Origin: Chitinophaga arvensicola
GTDB taxonomy: Bacteria; Bacteroidota; Bacteroidia; Chitinophagales; Chitinophagaceae
Assembly: GCF_900110835.1 (NCBI RefSeq)
Contig: NZ_FOJG01000002.1
Location: forward strand, 744,001 to 808,000
Direction: 5' to 3'
Length of the DNA stretch: 64,000 bases
Shown here: positions 34,664 through 43,200 of the stretch, piece by piece
How positions within the stretch are numbered: the stretch's first letter is position 1
Layout of the letters: every line of letters begins with the position of its first letter
Position numbers and translations under genes: made by a program
The notes under the pieces: generated by a model
What the model was told of the DNA's origin: nothing
Databases searched by the model: none
Seen by the model: only the letters and a program-made list of their open reading frames with translations

Positions 34664-35941
34664 ATGAATGTATTAAAAGCGTTGAGCTGTTTACTTTTAT
34701 GTGGCACCTTATCCGGAGCCGCATCGGGGCAAACCAGGCTTACCCTGGAAGAGTGCTATACGCTGGCGCGACAAAATTACCCGCTGATAAAACAATACGA
34801 CCTGATCACCCGCAGCAGCCGTTATTCCGTAGAAAATGCCGGTAAGTTATACCTGCCGCAACTCAGCGTGAGCGGACAGGCGACGTATCAGTCGCAGACC
34901 ATTAACTTCGGCGATGTGATCCCCGCCACTATTCCCGGTATCCAGATCCCGTCGCTGAGCAAAGACCAGTACAAGATCCAGGCAGAGATCTCCCAGCAGC
35001 TCTATGATGGCGGCGTCAGCAAACTACAGAAAGAAAGCAGCAGGGCGAATGCTGCGATACAGGAGCAACAGCTGGAAGTGAACCTGTATGCGATCCGCGA
35101 CCGGATTACGCAACTCTACTTCGGCATTCTCCTGATGGAAGCCCAACTGAAACAAAACGGATTAAGGAGAGCAGACCTGCAAAGCGCGGCCGATAAAGCC
35201 CAGGCAGCCCTCGCCAACGGCGTTGCCTATCGCAGTAATGTAGATGAACTGAAAGCAGAGATCGTAAATACAGAAATGGCCGCCACCGAGTTCAGTACTA
35301 ACCGGCAGGCCTATATGAAAATGCTGGCCGCTTTTATTCATCAGCTTTTGTCTGACAGTACCGCCCTGGCATGGCCCGCGCCCGCAACGCCACAGGAAGG
35401 TATCCATCGCCCGGAAATTACTTACTACGATATACAGAAAAAAGCATTTGATGTACAGGAAAAACAGTTGCAGTCCAACTACCTGCCCAAACTGAATGCC
35501 TTTATACAAGGCGCCTATGGCCGCCCCACCCTGAATATTGTAGATAATAAATTCGGTCCCTGGTGGATCGGCGGCGTTCGGCTGAACTGGTCGCTCGGCA
35601 GCTTGTATTCCCTGAAAAACAACCGGCAACTGCTGGACATCAACCGCCAAAACCTCGATGTCAATAAGGAAACTTTCCTGTTCAATACCAGTATGAGCCT
35701 GCAACAGCAGCACCAGGACATCGATAAATTCGGCGCCCTGATACAACAGGATGATAATGCCATTACCCTGCGCTCGTCAGTTCTCCAATCAGCGAAGGCG
35801 CAGCTGGACAACGGCGTTATCACCGTACACGAATACATTTCCCAGCTGAATGCAGAAAACCTGGCAAAACAATCGCGCATCCTTCACAGCATTCAACTGC
35901 TGCAGGCACAATACAATTATAAAAACACATCCGGCAACTGA
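34664..35941 (+). CDS. TolC-family outer-membrane efflux protein
   Basis: 425 aa with a signal peptide (MNVLKALSCLLLCGTLSGAASGQ), no lipobox. LTLEECYTLARQNYPLIKQYDLI is the classical OEP start. Coiled hairpins occur at about 115-195 (QLYDGGVSKLQKESSRANAAIQEQQLEVNLYAIRDRITQLYFGILLMEAQLKQ) and again in the second half (LQSAKAQLDNGVITVHEYISQLNAENLAKQSR). It serves as exit channel for the ABC exporter encoded behind it, an arrangement that E. coli ybhGFSR lacks because it relies on a distant TolC. Confidence 0.92.
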   Translation: MNVLKALSCLLLCGTLSGAASGQTRLTLEECYTLARQNYPLIKQYDLITRSSRYSVENAGKLYLPQLSVSGQATYQSQTINFGDVIPATIPGIQIPSLSKDQYKIQAEISQQLYDGGVSKLQKESSRANAAIQEQQLEVNLYAIRDRITQLYFGILLMEAQLKQNGLRRADLQSAADKAQAALANGVAYRSNVDELKAEIVNTEMAATEFSTNRQAYMKMLAAFIHQLLSDSTALAWPAPATPQEGIHRPEITYYDIQKKAFDVQEKQLQSNYLPKLNAFIQGAYGRPTLNIVDNKFGPWWIGGVRLNWSLGSLYSLKNNRQLLDINRQNLDVNKETFLFNTSMSLQQQHQDIDKFGALIQQDDNAITLRSSVLQSAKAQLDNGVITVHEYISQLNAENLAKQSRILHSIQLLQAQYNYKNTSGN

Positions 35942-35953
35942 TAATTATTGTAT

Positions 35954-36904
35954 ATGAAATACAACCTGATACTTGGTATAGCTACGATAATGTTGATCAA
36001 CGCCTGTGGCAAAGGCAAAAACAATTACGATGCTTCGGGCAACTTTGAAGCAGATGAAGTCATTGTATCCGCAGAACAAACCGGCCAGATCCTGTCGCTC
36101 ACACTGAAAGAAGGCGATCAGCTGAACGCCGGTCAAACCGTCGGACAAATAGACGTGACCATCCCTACCCTGCAAAAAGAGCAGGTACAGGCATCTATCA
36201 ATGCGTTGAAAGAAAAAACCCACGACCCGGTGCCGCAAACAGAACTGGTGAGAAAACAATTGCTGGTACAGGAAGCACAGCTGCAACAGCAATACCGGGA
36301 AAGAACGCGTACCGAAAACCTCGTTAAAAGTGATGCCGCCACCCAGAAACAACTGGACGATATCAACGCACTGATCGTGCAGCTGGAACGTCAACTCAGC
36401 GTTACCCGTCAGCAATTGAAGCTGAATGATTCTAACACCTCCACGCAGAACCGAACTATTCTCAGCGAAAAAGCGCCACTGGAAAAGTCATTGGCACAAT
36501 ATGCAGAGCAGATACATAAAGGAGAAATCATTAACCCGATCAAGGGAGTGGTGTTGCTGAAATACGCGCTGCAAGGCGAAATGGCCACTGTAGGCAAGCC
36601 CTTATACAAGGTAGCCAATATTGATACACTGTACCTGAAGGCCTATGTAACCGGTGTAACCCTGCCGCAAATCAAGCTGGGACAGGCAGTGACGGCGAGA
36701 ATAGACCAGGGTGAAAAACAATACAAATCCTATCCCGGCGAAATTACCTGGATCTCTGATAAATCAGAATTCACACCCAAAACCATTCAGACAAAAAACG
36801 AAAGGGCCAACCTGGTATACGCTATCAAAGTAAGGGTGAAGAACGACGGCTATCTGAAAATAGGTATGTATGGCGAAATGCTGATCAATAACGCAACCAA
36901 ATGA
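35954..36904 (+). CDS. HlyD/YbhG-type membrane fusion lipoprotein
   Basis: 316 aa from ATG 35954 (MKYNLILGIATIMLINACGKG) with lipobox Cys18; a TTG two codons earlier is the alternative start. The order is N-terminal lipoyl half (EADEVIVSAEQTGQILSLTLKEGDQLNAGQTVGQID), coiled-coil hairpin (about 70-180; QLQQQYRERTRTENLVKSDAATQKQLDDI), second lipoyl half (KGEIINPIKGVVLLKYALQGEMATVGKPLY) and barrel with KSYPGEITWISDKSEFTPKTIQTKNERANLVYAIKV, typical of YbhG. It links the ABC permeases to the TolC channel. Confidence 0.92.
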   Translation: MKYNLILGIATIMLINACGKGKNNYDASGNFEADEVIVSAEQTGQILSLTLKEGDQLNAGQTVGQIDVTIPTLQKEQVQASINALKEKTHDPVPQTELVRKQLLVQEAQLQQQYRERTRTENLVKSDAATQKQLDDINALIVQLERQLSVTRQQLKLNDSNTSTQNRTILSEKAPLEKSLAQYAEQIHKGEIINPIKGVVLLKYALQGEMATVGKPLYKVANIDTLYLKAYVTGVTLPQIKLGQAVTARIDQGEKQYKSYPGEITWISDKSEFTPKTIQTKNERANLVYAIKVRVKNDGYLKIGMYGEMLINNATK

Positions 36905-37824
36905 GTGCAGTAACACTGGATCATATCACCAAGACCTACGACAAAGGCAAGGTGCTGGCGGTAGACGACGTCTCCCTCCAGGTGGCCGAAGGTGAGCTGT
37001 TTGGCCTGATAGGTCCGGATGGCGCCGGTAAAACCTCCATCTTCCGCATCCTCACCACCCTGTTGCTGGCGGATAAAGGCAGCGCTGCCGTACAGGGCTA
37101 CGATTGCGTAAAGGACTACCGGGAAATCCGCAGCAGGATCGGTTATATGCCAGGGCGTTTTTCCCTGTACCAGGACCTCACCGTTAAAGAAAACCTGGAT
37201 TTCTTCGCCACACTTTTCGGCAGCACCATTGAAAGCAACTACGACCTGATCAAAGATATTTACGACCAGATAAAGCCTTTTAATGACCGTCGTGCCGGTA
37301 AACTCAGCGGTGGCATGAAACAGAAGCTGGCACTGTGTTGTGCGCTGATCCACAAACCAGAGGTGCTGTTCCTCGATGAGCCTACTACCGGAGTGGATGT
37401 GGTGTCCCGAAAAGAGTTCTGGGATATGCTGAAAAAGCTGAAAACACAGGGCATCACCATCGTGGTATCTACCCCTTATATGGATGAAGCGATGCTCTGT
37501 GAGCGGATTGCGTTGATACAGAATGGAAAGATCATGTCGGTGGATACACCGGAAAAAATTATTGCCGCTTACCCGGTGAAGCTCTATGCTATTAAGGCCG
37601 ACAACATCTACCGCCTGCTGACAGACCTGAGGAGTATGCCGGAAGTGGATACCAGCTTTGCTTTCGGGGAGTACATCCATCTGACGCTGAAGAATGAACG
37701 GGCAGATACCACTGCTTTGCAGCAAGCCATTGAACAACGGGGACACACCCACGTAACCATTAAAGTTATTCAGCCCGGTATTGAAGATAGTTTTATCCGC
37801 TTCATGAACCAGGACTCAAAATAA
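36901..37824 (+). CDS. ABC exporter ATPase 1 (YbhF N-half type)
   Basis: 307 aa. Start codon overlaps the HlyD stop (ATGA). Walker A is GPDGAGKT (38-45), signature LSGGMKQKLALCCALI, Walker B VLFLDEPTTGVD. The switch (H-loop) position reads STPYMDEA: the normal His of THYMDEA is Pro. The C-terminal 90 residues form an accessory domain (YAIKADNIYRLLTDLRSMPEV...). It matches the first half of E. coli YbhF, where both ATPase domains are fused. See ATPase 2 for the complementary defect. Confidence 0.92.
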   Translation: MSAVTLDHITKTYDKGKVLAVDDVSLQVAEGELFGLIGPDGAGKTSIFRILTTLLLADKGSAAVQGYDCVKDYREIRSRIGYMPGRFSLYQDLTVKENLDFFATLFGSTIESNYDLIKDIYDQIKPFNDRRAGKLSGGMKQKLALCCALIHKPEVLFLDEPTTGVDVVSRKEFWDMLKKLKTQGITIVVSTPYMDEAMLCERIALIQNGKIMSVDTPEKIIAAYPVKLYAIKADNIYRLLTDLRSMPEVDTSFAFGEYIHLTLKNERADTTALQQAIEQRGHTHVTIKVIQPGIEDSFIRFMNQDSK

Positions 37825-37830
37825 GGCGCT

Positions 37831-38574
37831 ATGGAAGAAAAAGTGATTGTATGTAAAGATCTCACCAAACGTTTCGGCGATTTTTACGCCGTCAACAAGA
37901 TCTCTTTTGAGGTAAACAAAGGAGAGATCTTCGGGTTTCTGGGGGCTAACGGCGCCGGCAAAACGACGGCGATGCGTATCCTCTGCGGCCTCTCCTACCC
38001 TACTTCCGGAGAAGCTACGGTGGCGGGTTTCAATGTATATAAACAAACAGAAGCCATCAAGAAGAATATCGGTTATATGAGTCAGAAGTTCTCCCTGTAT
38101 GAGAACCTGACGGTGCTGGAAAACATCGAGTTTTTTGGTGGGGTTTATGGCGTACCATCGGCTGAAATCCGCAAGCGCAGCGACAACCTGGTACAAAAAC
38201 TGGGGCTGACAGCAGAAGCGAAGAAACTCGTAGGGTCGCTGCCGTTAGGCTGGAAACAGAAGCTGGCTTTTTCGGTGGCCATTTTTCACCAGCCCAGGAT
38301 TGTATTCCTGGATGAACCCACCGGCGGCGTAGACCCGGTAACACGGCGGCAGTTCTGGGATATGATTTACGAGGCGGCTGCCACCGGCATCACTATTTTC
38401 GTTACCACTCACTACATGGACGAAGCGGAATATTGTAACCGCGTCACTATTATGGTAGACGGAAAAGTGGAAGCACTGGATTCTCCTGCCAACCTGAAAG
38501 CGCAGTTCAAAGCCAATAATATGGACGAAGTATTTTACCAGCTGGCCCGTGGCGCCAAACGGTCGGGCGATTAA
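37831..38574 (+). CDS. ABC exporter ATPase 2 (YbhF C-half type)
   Basis: 247 aa. Walker A GANGAGKTT, Walker B IVFLDEPTGGVDP and an intact H-loop THYMDEAEYCNRV. The signature is degenerate: LPLGWKQKLA instead of LSGGxxQ. With ATPase 1 lacking its H-loop His, both defects fall into the same composite nucleotide site (Walker/H-loop of 1 plus signature of 2), leaving one site normal. This predicts an obligate heterodimer. It begins 6 bp after ATPase 1. Confidence 0.92.
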   Translation: MEEKVIVCKDLTKRFGDFYAVNKISFEVNKGEIFGFLGANGAGKTTAMRILCGLSYPTSGEATVAGFNVYKQTEAIKKNIGYMSQKFSLYENLTVLENIEFFGGVYGVPSAEIRKRSDNLVQKLGLTAEAKKLVGSLPLGWKQKLAFSVAIFHQPRIVFLDEPTGGVDPVTRRQFWDMIYEAAATGITIFVTTHYMDEAEYCNRVTIMVDGKVEALDSPANLKAQFKANNMDEVFYQLARGAKRSGD

Positions 38575-38583
38575 AACATTTGT

Positions 38584-39690
38584 ATGAAACAATTCCTTGT
38601 TTTTATCAGGAAAGAATTCTTCCATGTATTCCGCGACAGGCGGACCTTACTCATCATGTTTGGTTTGCCCGTAGCGCAGATTGTACTGTTTGGCTTCGCG
38701 CTCACCAGTGAAGTAAAAGATATTACCCTTACGGTAATTGACCAATCGGGAGATGTAAATACACAACAGCTGATCCGTAAAATAAAATCCTCTTCCTATT
38801 TCATCGTCAATGAAACATCGGTCGATTATAATGAGATAGAAGATGCGTTTAAAAAAGGTACGGCGAAAAGCGCACTGATCTTCCCGCCCAATTTCGGCAA
38901 CGACCTGCAGCATGGTGGCAAAGCGCAGCTACAGTTGCTTACCGATGGCTCTGATCCCAACACCGCCAAAACGGTGATCAATTATATCACCGCTATTACT
39001 ACGGCCTATCAGCAACAGATCAGTCCGGGCCCCCGGCTGCCTTACACCATTGTTACAGAATCACGAATGCTCTATAACGAAGAAGGCAACGGCTCGCTGA
39101 ACTTTATTCCCGGTGTGATGGCGCTGGTACTGATGATTGTGTGTACCGCCCTCACCTCCGTATCGGTGGTACGGGAAAAAGAGCTGGGCACTATGGAGAT
39201 ATTGCTGGTATCTCCCTTTAAACCCTTACTGGTACTCATTGCAAAGGCGATCCCTTACCTGATATTATCGCTTGCCAATTTCATCCTGATCCTCGTACTG
39301 GCGGTGTTTGTACTGGATGTGGGTATTAAGGGCAGCATTGTATTACTGTTCCTGGAAAGCATGTTATTTATTATTACCTGTTTATCGCTTGGACTGATGA
39401 TTTCCAACACCACCAATTCCCAGCAAACCGCGCTGCTGTTATCTATGATGGGTATGATGATCCCGACCATGATCTTCACCGGGTTTATGTTTCCTTTGGA
39501 AAATATGCCAAAGCCTTTCCAGATTATTTCCAATGTGATCCCTTCCAGGTGGTATTTCCTGATTGTAAAATCGGTGATGCTGAAAGGACTTGGCTTTAGT
39601 TATATCTGGAAAGAAACGCTGGTACTGCTGGGGATGACTACCGTAGCACTCACTATTGCGCTCAAAAACTTTAAAACAAGGTTATCATGA
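38584..39690 (+). CDS. ABC-2 permease 1 (YbhS/YbhR type)
   Basis: 368 aa. An N-terminal helix (RTLLIMFGLPVAQIVLFGFALTSEV), a periplasmic domain of about 140 residues (VIDQSGDVNTQQLIRKIKSSSYFIV...), then five membrane segments with VREKELGTMEILLVSPFKPLLVLIAKAIPYLILS, the typical ABC-2 coupling region, and PLENMPKPFQIISNVIPSRWYFLIVKSVMLKG. It pairs with the next permease. In E. coli the counterpart exports cephalosporins and perhaps Na+/Li+; here the substrate is open. Confidence 0.92.
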   Translation: MKQFLVFIRKEFFHVFRDRRTLLIMFGLPVAQIVLFGFALTSEVKDITLTVIDQSGDVNTQQLIRKIKSSSYFIVNETSVDYNEIEDAFKKGTAKSALIFPPNFGNDLQHGGKAQLQLLTDGSDPNTAKTVINYITAITTAYQQQISPGPRLPYTIVTESRMLYNEEGNGSLNFIPGVMALVLMIVCTALTSVSVVREKELGTMEILLVSPFKPLLVLIAKAIPYLILSLANFILILVLAVFVLDVGIKGSIVLLFLESMLFIITCLSLGLMISNTTNSQQTALLLSMMGMMIPTMIFTGFMFPLENMPKPFQIISNVIPSRWYFLIVKSVMLKGLGFSYIWKETLVLLGMTTVALTIALKNFKTRLS

Positions 39691-40796
39691 TAGTGCTGGG
39701 CTATATACTGAAGAAGGAGTTCAAACAGATTTTCCGGGATAAAACCATCATCGCCATGATGTTTGCCATGCCCACTATCCAGCTGATCATCCTTCCGCTG
39801 GCCATGAACTTTGACGTAAAACACGTGAACCTGGCAGTAGTGGATCATGACCACAGTTCCTATTCCCGGCAACTCATTTCAAAGATCGGTGCATCGGGTT
39901 ATTTTAATATCGTGGCCGCTGAGCCTTCTTTCCAGCAGGCTATTACCTATATAGAAAAGGAAAAAGCCGACCTGGTGCTGGAAATACCAGCCGATTTTGA
40001 AAGCAACCTGGTAAGGGAAGGCACCCAGAAACTGGGTGTAACCGTAGATGCCATCAATGGCACCAAGGCAGCGATAGGCGGTAATTACCTGCTGTCTGTG
40101 ATCAATGATTTCAACCAGCAGATCCCTGTCAATGCCGGGCGTAATATGCCTTCGGGGGCTATCGATATTACCTATTCCAACTGGTTTAATCCCCTGGCGG
40201 AATACCGTTTCTACGTAGTGCCGGCAGTGTTGGTATTGCTGCTTACGCTCATTGGTGGCTTTATGTCGGCCCTCAATATTGTGCGGGAGAAAGAAGTGGG
40301 CACTATAGAGCAGATTAACGTAACGCCTATACGCAAATGGGAATTTATCCTGGGTAAACTGATCCCCTTCTGGGTAGTGGGGATGATTGTATTTACGCTG
40401 GGACTGGGGGTAGCCTGGGGCGTATACGGCATCTGGCCGGTAGGTAGCTTCGTGACCATGTATGTGTTTGCCGCTATTTACCTGGTGGCCCTGCTGGGCT
40501 TTGGTCTATTGATCTCTACCTATACCAGTAACCAGTTGCAGGCCATGTTTGTGGCTTTCTTTTTCATCATGATCTTTATGCTGATGAGTGGCCTGTTTAC
40601 GGCGGTAGACAGTATGCCGCCCTGGGCGAAGCTGATTGCCAACCTGACGCCGGTCACCCATTTCATTAAAGTGATCCGGATGATTGTGCTGAAAGGCAGC
40701 GGTTTTGCCGATGTACAGAAAGAGCTGGTGTACCTGTTGCTGTTTGCAGCGGGGTTAAATGGCTGGGCTATTTTTAATTACCGAAAGACAAGCTGA
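39687..40796 (+). CDS. ABC-2 permease 2 (YbhS/YbhR type)
   Basis: 369 aa. Its ATG overlaps the previous stop (ATGA), giving coupled translation. Same architecture as permease 1: KTIIAMMFAMPTIQLIILPLAMNF helix, periplasmic loop (VVDHDHSSYSRQLISKIGASGYFNIV), then VREKEVGTIEQINVTPIRKWEFILGKLIPFWVVG and a C-terminal VDSMPPWAKLIANLTPVTHFIKVIRMIVLKGSG. Sequence differences from permease 1 show an old duplication, so a heterodimeric channel is expected. Last gene of the operon, followed by a terminator. Confidence 0.92.
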   Translation: MIVLGYILKKEFKQIFRDKTIIAMMFAMPTIQLIILPLAMNFDVKHVNLAVVDHDHSSYSRQLISKIGASGYFNIVAAEPSFQQAITYIEKEKADLVLEIPADFESNLVREGTQKLGVTVDAINGTKAAIGGNYLLSVINDFNQQIPVNAGRNMPSGAIDITYSNWFNPLAEYRFYVVPAVLVLLLTLIGGFMSALNIVREKEVGTIEQINVTPIRKWEFILGKLIPFWVVGMIVFTLGLGVAWGVYGIWPVGSFVTMYVFAAIYLVALLGFGLLISTYTSNQLQAMFVAFFFIMIFMLMSGLFTAVDSMPPWAKLIANLTPVTHFIKVIRMIVLKGSGFADVQKELVYLLLFAAGLNGWAIFNYRKTS

Positions 40797-40835
40797 TGAC
40801 ATAAAAATTATCCATCTGTCATTTTACAGGACATT

Positions 40836-40872
40836 AAGCGGCGATCTTCCCTAAAAAGGTCACCGCTTTTTT
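40836..40872 (+). terminator. Terminator of the tetR/ABC efflux operon
   Basis: AAGCGGCGATC pairs with GGTCACCGCTT (one mismatch, one G-U) around a 13-base loop and is followed by TTTT, 40 bp after the last permease. Confidence 0.75.
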
Positions 40873-41076
40873 CATGTTATTCCGTGCCACCGCCTGCCTC
40901 ACATTACATTTTTATATGTATATATCTCCCTATGATATTAAAATAAATGCTTTCCAAGTCAGAACAATAAAAATTACAAATCACTGACTATCAGCAAAAT
41001 GCACCTCAAAACAGGCTCAAACGCCCGTCCCTCCTGCTGTTTTACCACTATTTACAGGGTATCCTTAGAAAAAATA
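40873..41076. other. gene-free stretch before the leu promoter
   Basis: About 200 AT-rich bases between the efflux terminator and the leu promoter. I find no gene and no clear regulatory element. A 28-codon frame at 40999-41085 is upstream of the promoter and not rich in Leu or Ile, so it is not a leader peptide. Confidence 0.5.
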
Positions 41077-41108
41077 TTGAAATAAAATAGATTTTATGAA
41101 TAAATTTG
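41077..41108 (+). promoter_or_regulatory. leuC promoter
   Basis: TTG (41077-41079) and TAAATTTG (41101-41108) with 21 bases between, a consensus Bacteroidota promoter. The predicted leader is only about 28 bases, too short for an attenuator. Confidence 0.8.
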
Positions 41109-41142
41109 AACAATCAAGTAGCTACTTTTAAAATTTTAAAAA

Positions 41143-42546
41143 ATGAGCAATAAACCCGCTACCTTATTTGACAAAGTATGGGATTCACATGTTGTGAGGA
41201 AAATTGAAGATGGTCCGGATGTATTTTTTATCGACCGCCATTTTATTCATGAAGTAACCAGCCCTGTGGCTTTTCTTGGAATGGAAAACAGGGGTTTAAA
41301 GGTAATGTTTCCTGAAAAGACGTTTGCCACAGCCGATCACAATACGCCAACTATTAACCAGCATTTACCGGTACAGGACCCGCTTTCCGCCAACCAGCTG
41401 AAAGCCCTGGAAACCAATTCCAATAAATATGGTATTTCCCACTGGGGACTGGGTAATCCGAAGAACGGTATTGTGCACGTGGTAGGTCCTGAAAACGGTA
41501 TTACCCTCCCGGGTATGACCATCGTATGTGGCGACTCCCACACATCCACCCACGGCGCTTTTGGAGCCATTGCATTTGGTATCGGTACCTCTGAAGTAGA
41601 AATGGTACTGAGTTCCCAGTGTATCATGCAGCCCAAACCAAAGAAAATGCGGATCAATGTAAATGGTCAGCTGGGTAAAGGTATCACCCCAAAAGATGTG
41701 ACGCTCTACATCATTTCCAAACTCACTGCAGCCGGTGCTACCGGGTACTTCGTGGAATATGCCGGCGATGTATTTGAAAACATGAGCATGGAAGGTCGTA
41801 TGACCGTTTGTAACATGAGTATCGAGATGGGTGCGCGCGGTGGCATTATTGCACCGGACGAAACCACCTTTAATTATATCAAAGGCCGCGAAAAAGCGCC
41901 TAAAGGAGAAGCATGGGATAAAGCCCTCGCTTACTGGAAAACACTGCGCACAGAAGAAGGCGCTGCGTTTGACCAGGAATACACCTACGACGCTGCGGAT
42001 ATTGAACCAATGATCACTTACGGTACCAACCCGGGTATGGGTATGGGTATCACCAAACATATTCCTGCTGCACTGGCCGGCGATAGCAAAACCAGCTACG
42101 AAAAGTCATTGCAGTACATGGGCTTCCATGAGGAAGAAGCCATGATCGGTAAAAAAGTGGATTACGTATTTATCGGCAGCTGCACCAACGGTCGTATCGA
42201 AGACTTCCGTGCCTTTGCCTCTATTGTAAAAGGAAGGAAAAAAGCAGAACACGTGACTGCCTGGATCGTTCCCGGTTCCCACATCGTAGAACAGCAGATC
42301 AAAGAAGAAGGTATCCTGGATATCCTGACAGAAGCCGGTTTCCAGCTGCGTCAGCCCGGATGTTCTGCTTGTCTGGCCATGAACGATGATAAAGTGCCCG
42401 CCGGCAAATACGCCGTGAGCACCAGTAACAGGAACTTTGAAGGCAGACAGGGACCAGGTTCCCGCACCATGCTGGCCAGTCCGCTGGTAGCCGCTGCAGC
42501 CGCAGTAACCGGTGTAGTGACTGACCCAAGAGAACTGATTGCTTAA
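41143..42546 (+). CDS. leuC: 3-isopropylmalate/citramalate dehydratase, large subunit
   Basis: 467 aa, normal length. Iron-sulfur ligands Cys347 (IGSCTNGR), Cys407 and Cys410 (PGCSACLAMN) are present, with VVCGDSHTSTHGAFGAIAFGIGTSEVEMVLSSQ (about 125-160). The aconitase-like enzyme interconverts 2- and 3-isopropylmalate (leucine) and, with a citramalate synthase, citramalate and erythro-methylmalate (isoleucine). First gene of leuC-leuD-cimA-leuB; leuD starts 41 bp on. Confidence 0.95.
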   Translation: MSNKPATLFDKVWDSHVVRKIEDGPDVFFIDRHFIHEVTSPVAFLGMENRGLKVMFPEKTFATADHNTPTINQHLPVQDPLSANQLKALETNSNKYGISHWGLGNPKNGIVHVVGPENGITLPGMTIVCGDSHTSTHGAFGAIAFGIGTSEVEMVLSSQCIMQPKPKKMRINVNGQLGKGITPKDVTLYIISKLTAAGATGYFVEYAGDVFENMSMEGRMTVCNMSIEMGARGGIIAPDETTFNYIKGREKAPKGEAWDKALAYWKTLRTEEGAAFDQEYTYDAADIEPMITYGTNPGMGMGITKHIPAALAGDSKTSYEKSLQYMGFHEEEAMIGKKVDYVFIGSCTNGRIEDFRAFASIVKGRKKAEHVTAWIVPGSHIVEQQIKEEGILDILTEAGFQLRQPGCSACLAMNDDKVPAGKYAVSTSNRNFEGRQGPGSRTMLASPLVAAAAAVTGVVTDPRELIA

Positions 42547-42587
42547 TCATTCCCCTTATTACAACATCTTTAAACGATCAACAGAAA

Positions 42588-43184
42588 ATGGCTTACGATA
42601 AATTCACCATATTAAAGAGTACCGCAGTGCCCATGCCCATTGAAAACGTGGACACTGACCAGATCATCCCTGCACGATTCCTGAAAGCAACAGAACGTAA
42701 AGGTTTTGGCGACAACCTGTTCCGCGACTGGCGCTATGAAACAGATGGCACGCCTAAAAAAGATTTCGTATTAAACAATCCTATCTACTCCGGTAAAATA
42801 CTGGTAGCGGGTAAGAACTTCGGTAGCGGCAGCAGCCGTGAACACGCGGCATGGGCTATCTACGACTACGGATTCCGTTGTGTCGTGTCCAGCTTCTTTG
42901 CCGACATCTTCAAAAACAACTCCTTAAACATCGGTATCTTACCCGTACAGGTAAGCCCCGAATTCCTCGATAAAATATTCACAGCGATAGAATCCGATCC
43001 CAAAGCGGAAGTAGAAGTGAACCTGGAAACACAGACCATCACTATCCCGGCCACCGGTGACAGCGAATCCTTTGCCATCAACAGCTACAAAAAACATAAC
43101 ATGATGAACGGCTTTGATGATATTGATTACTTACAAGCCATGAAGGACGAAATAAAAGTTTTCGCCGACAAGAGCATGTACTAA
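42588..43184 (+). CDS. leuD: 3-isopropylmalate/citramalate dehydratase, small subunit
   Basis: 198 aa. NVDTDQIIPARFL (21-33), FGSGSSREHAAWAI (residues about 79-92) with the swivel-domain substrate loop, and a C-terminal QALK-like AMKDEIKVFADK are the family hallmarks. It forms the heterodimer with LeuC. Ends 16 bp before the synthase gene. Confidence 0.95.
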   Translation: MAYDKFTILKSTAVPMPIENVDTDQIIPARFLKATERKGFGDNLFRDWRYETDGTPKKDFVLNNPIYSGKILVAGKNFGSGSSREHAAWAIYDYGFRCVVSSFFADIFKNNSLNIGILPVQVSPEFLDKIFTAIESDPKAEVEVNLETQTITIPATGDSESFAINSYKKHNMMNGFDDIDYLQAMKDEIKVFADKSMY

Positions 43185-43200
43185 ACATTCTATAAGTATT

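Noticed and set aside
40999..41085. 28-codon frame before leuC as a possible leucine leader peptide
   Set aside because: It lies upstream of the consensus promoter and includes the -33 box, and has no run of Leu, Ile or Val codons.
41365..42060. 231-codon open frame antisense to leuC
   Set aside because: Shadow frame; leuC on the other strand is certain.
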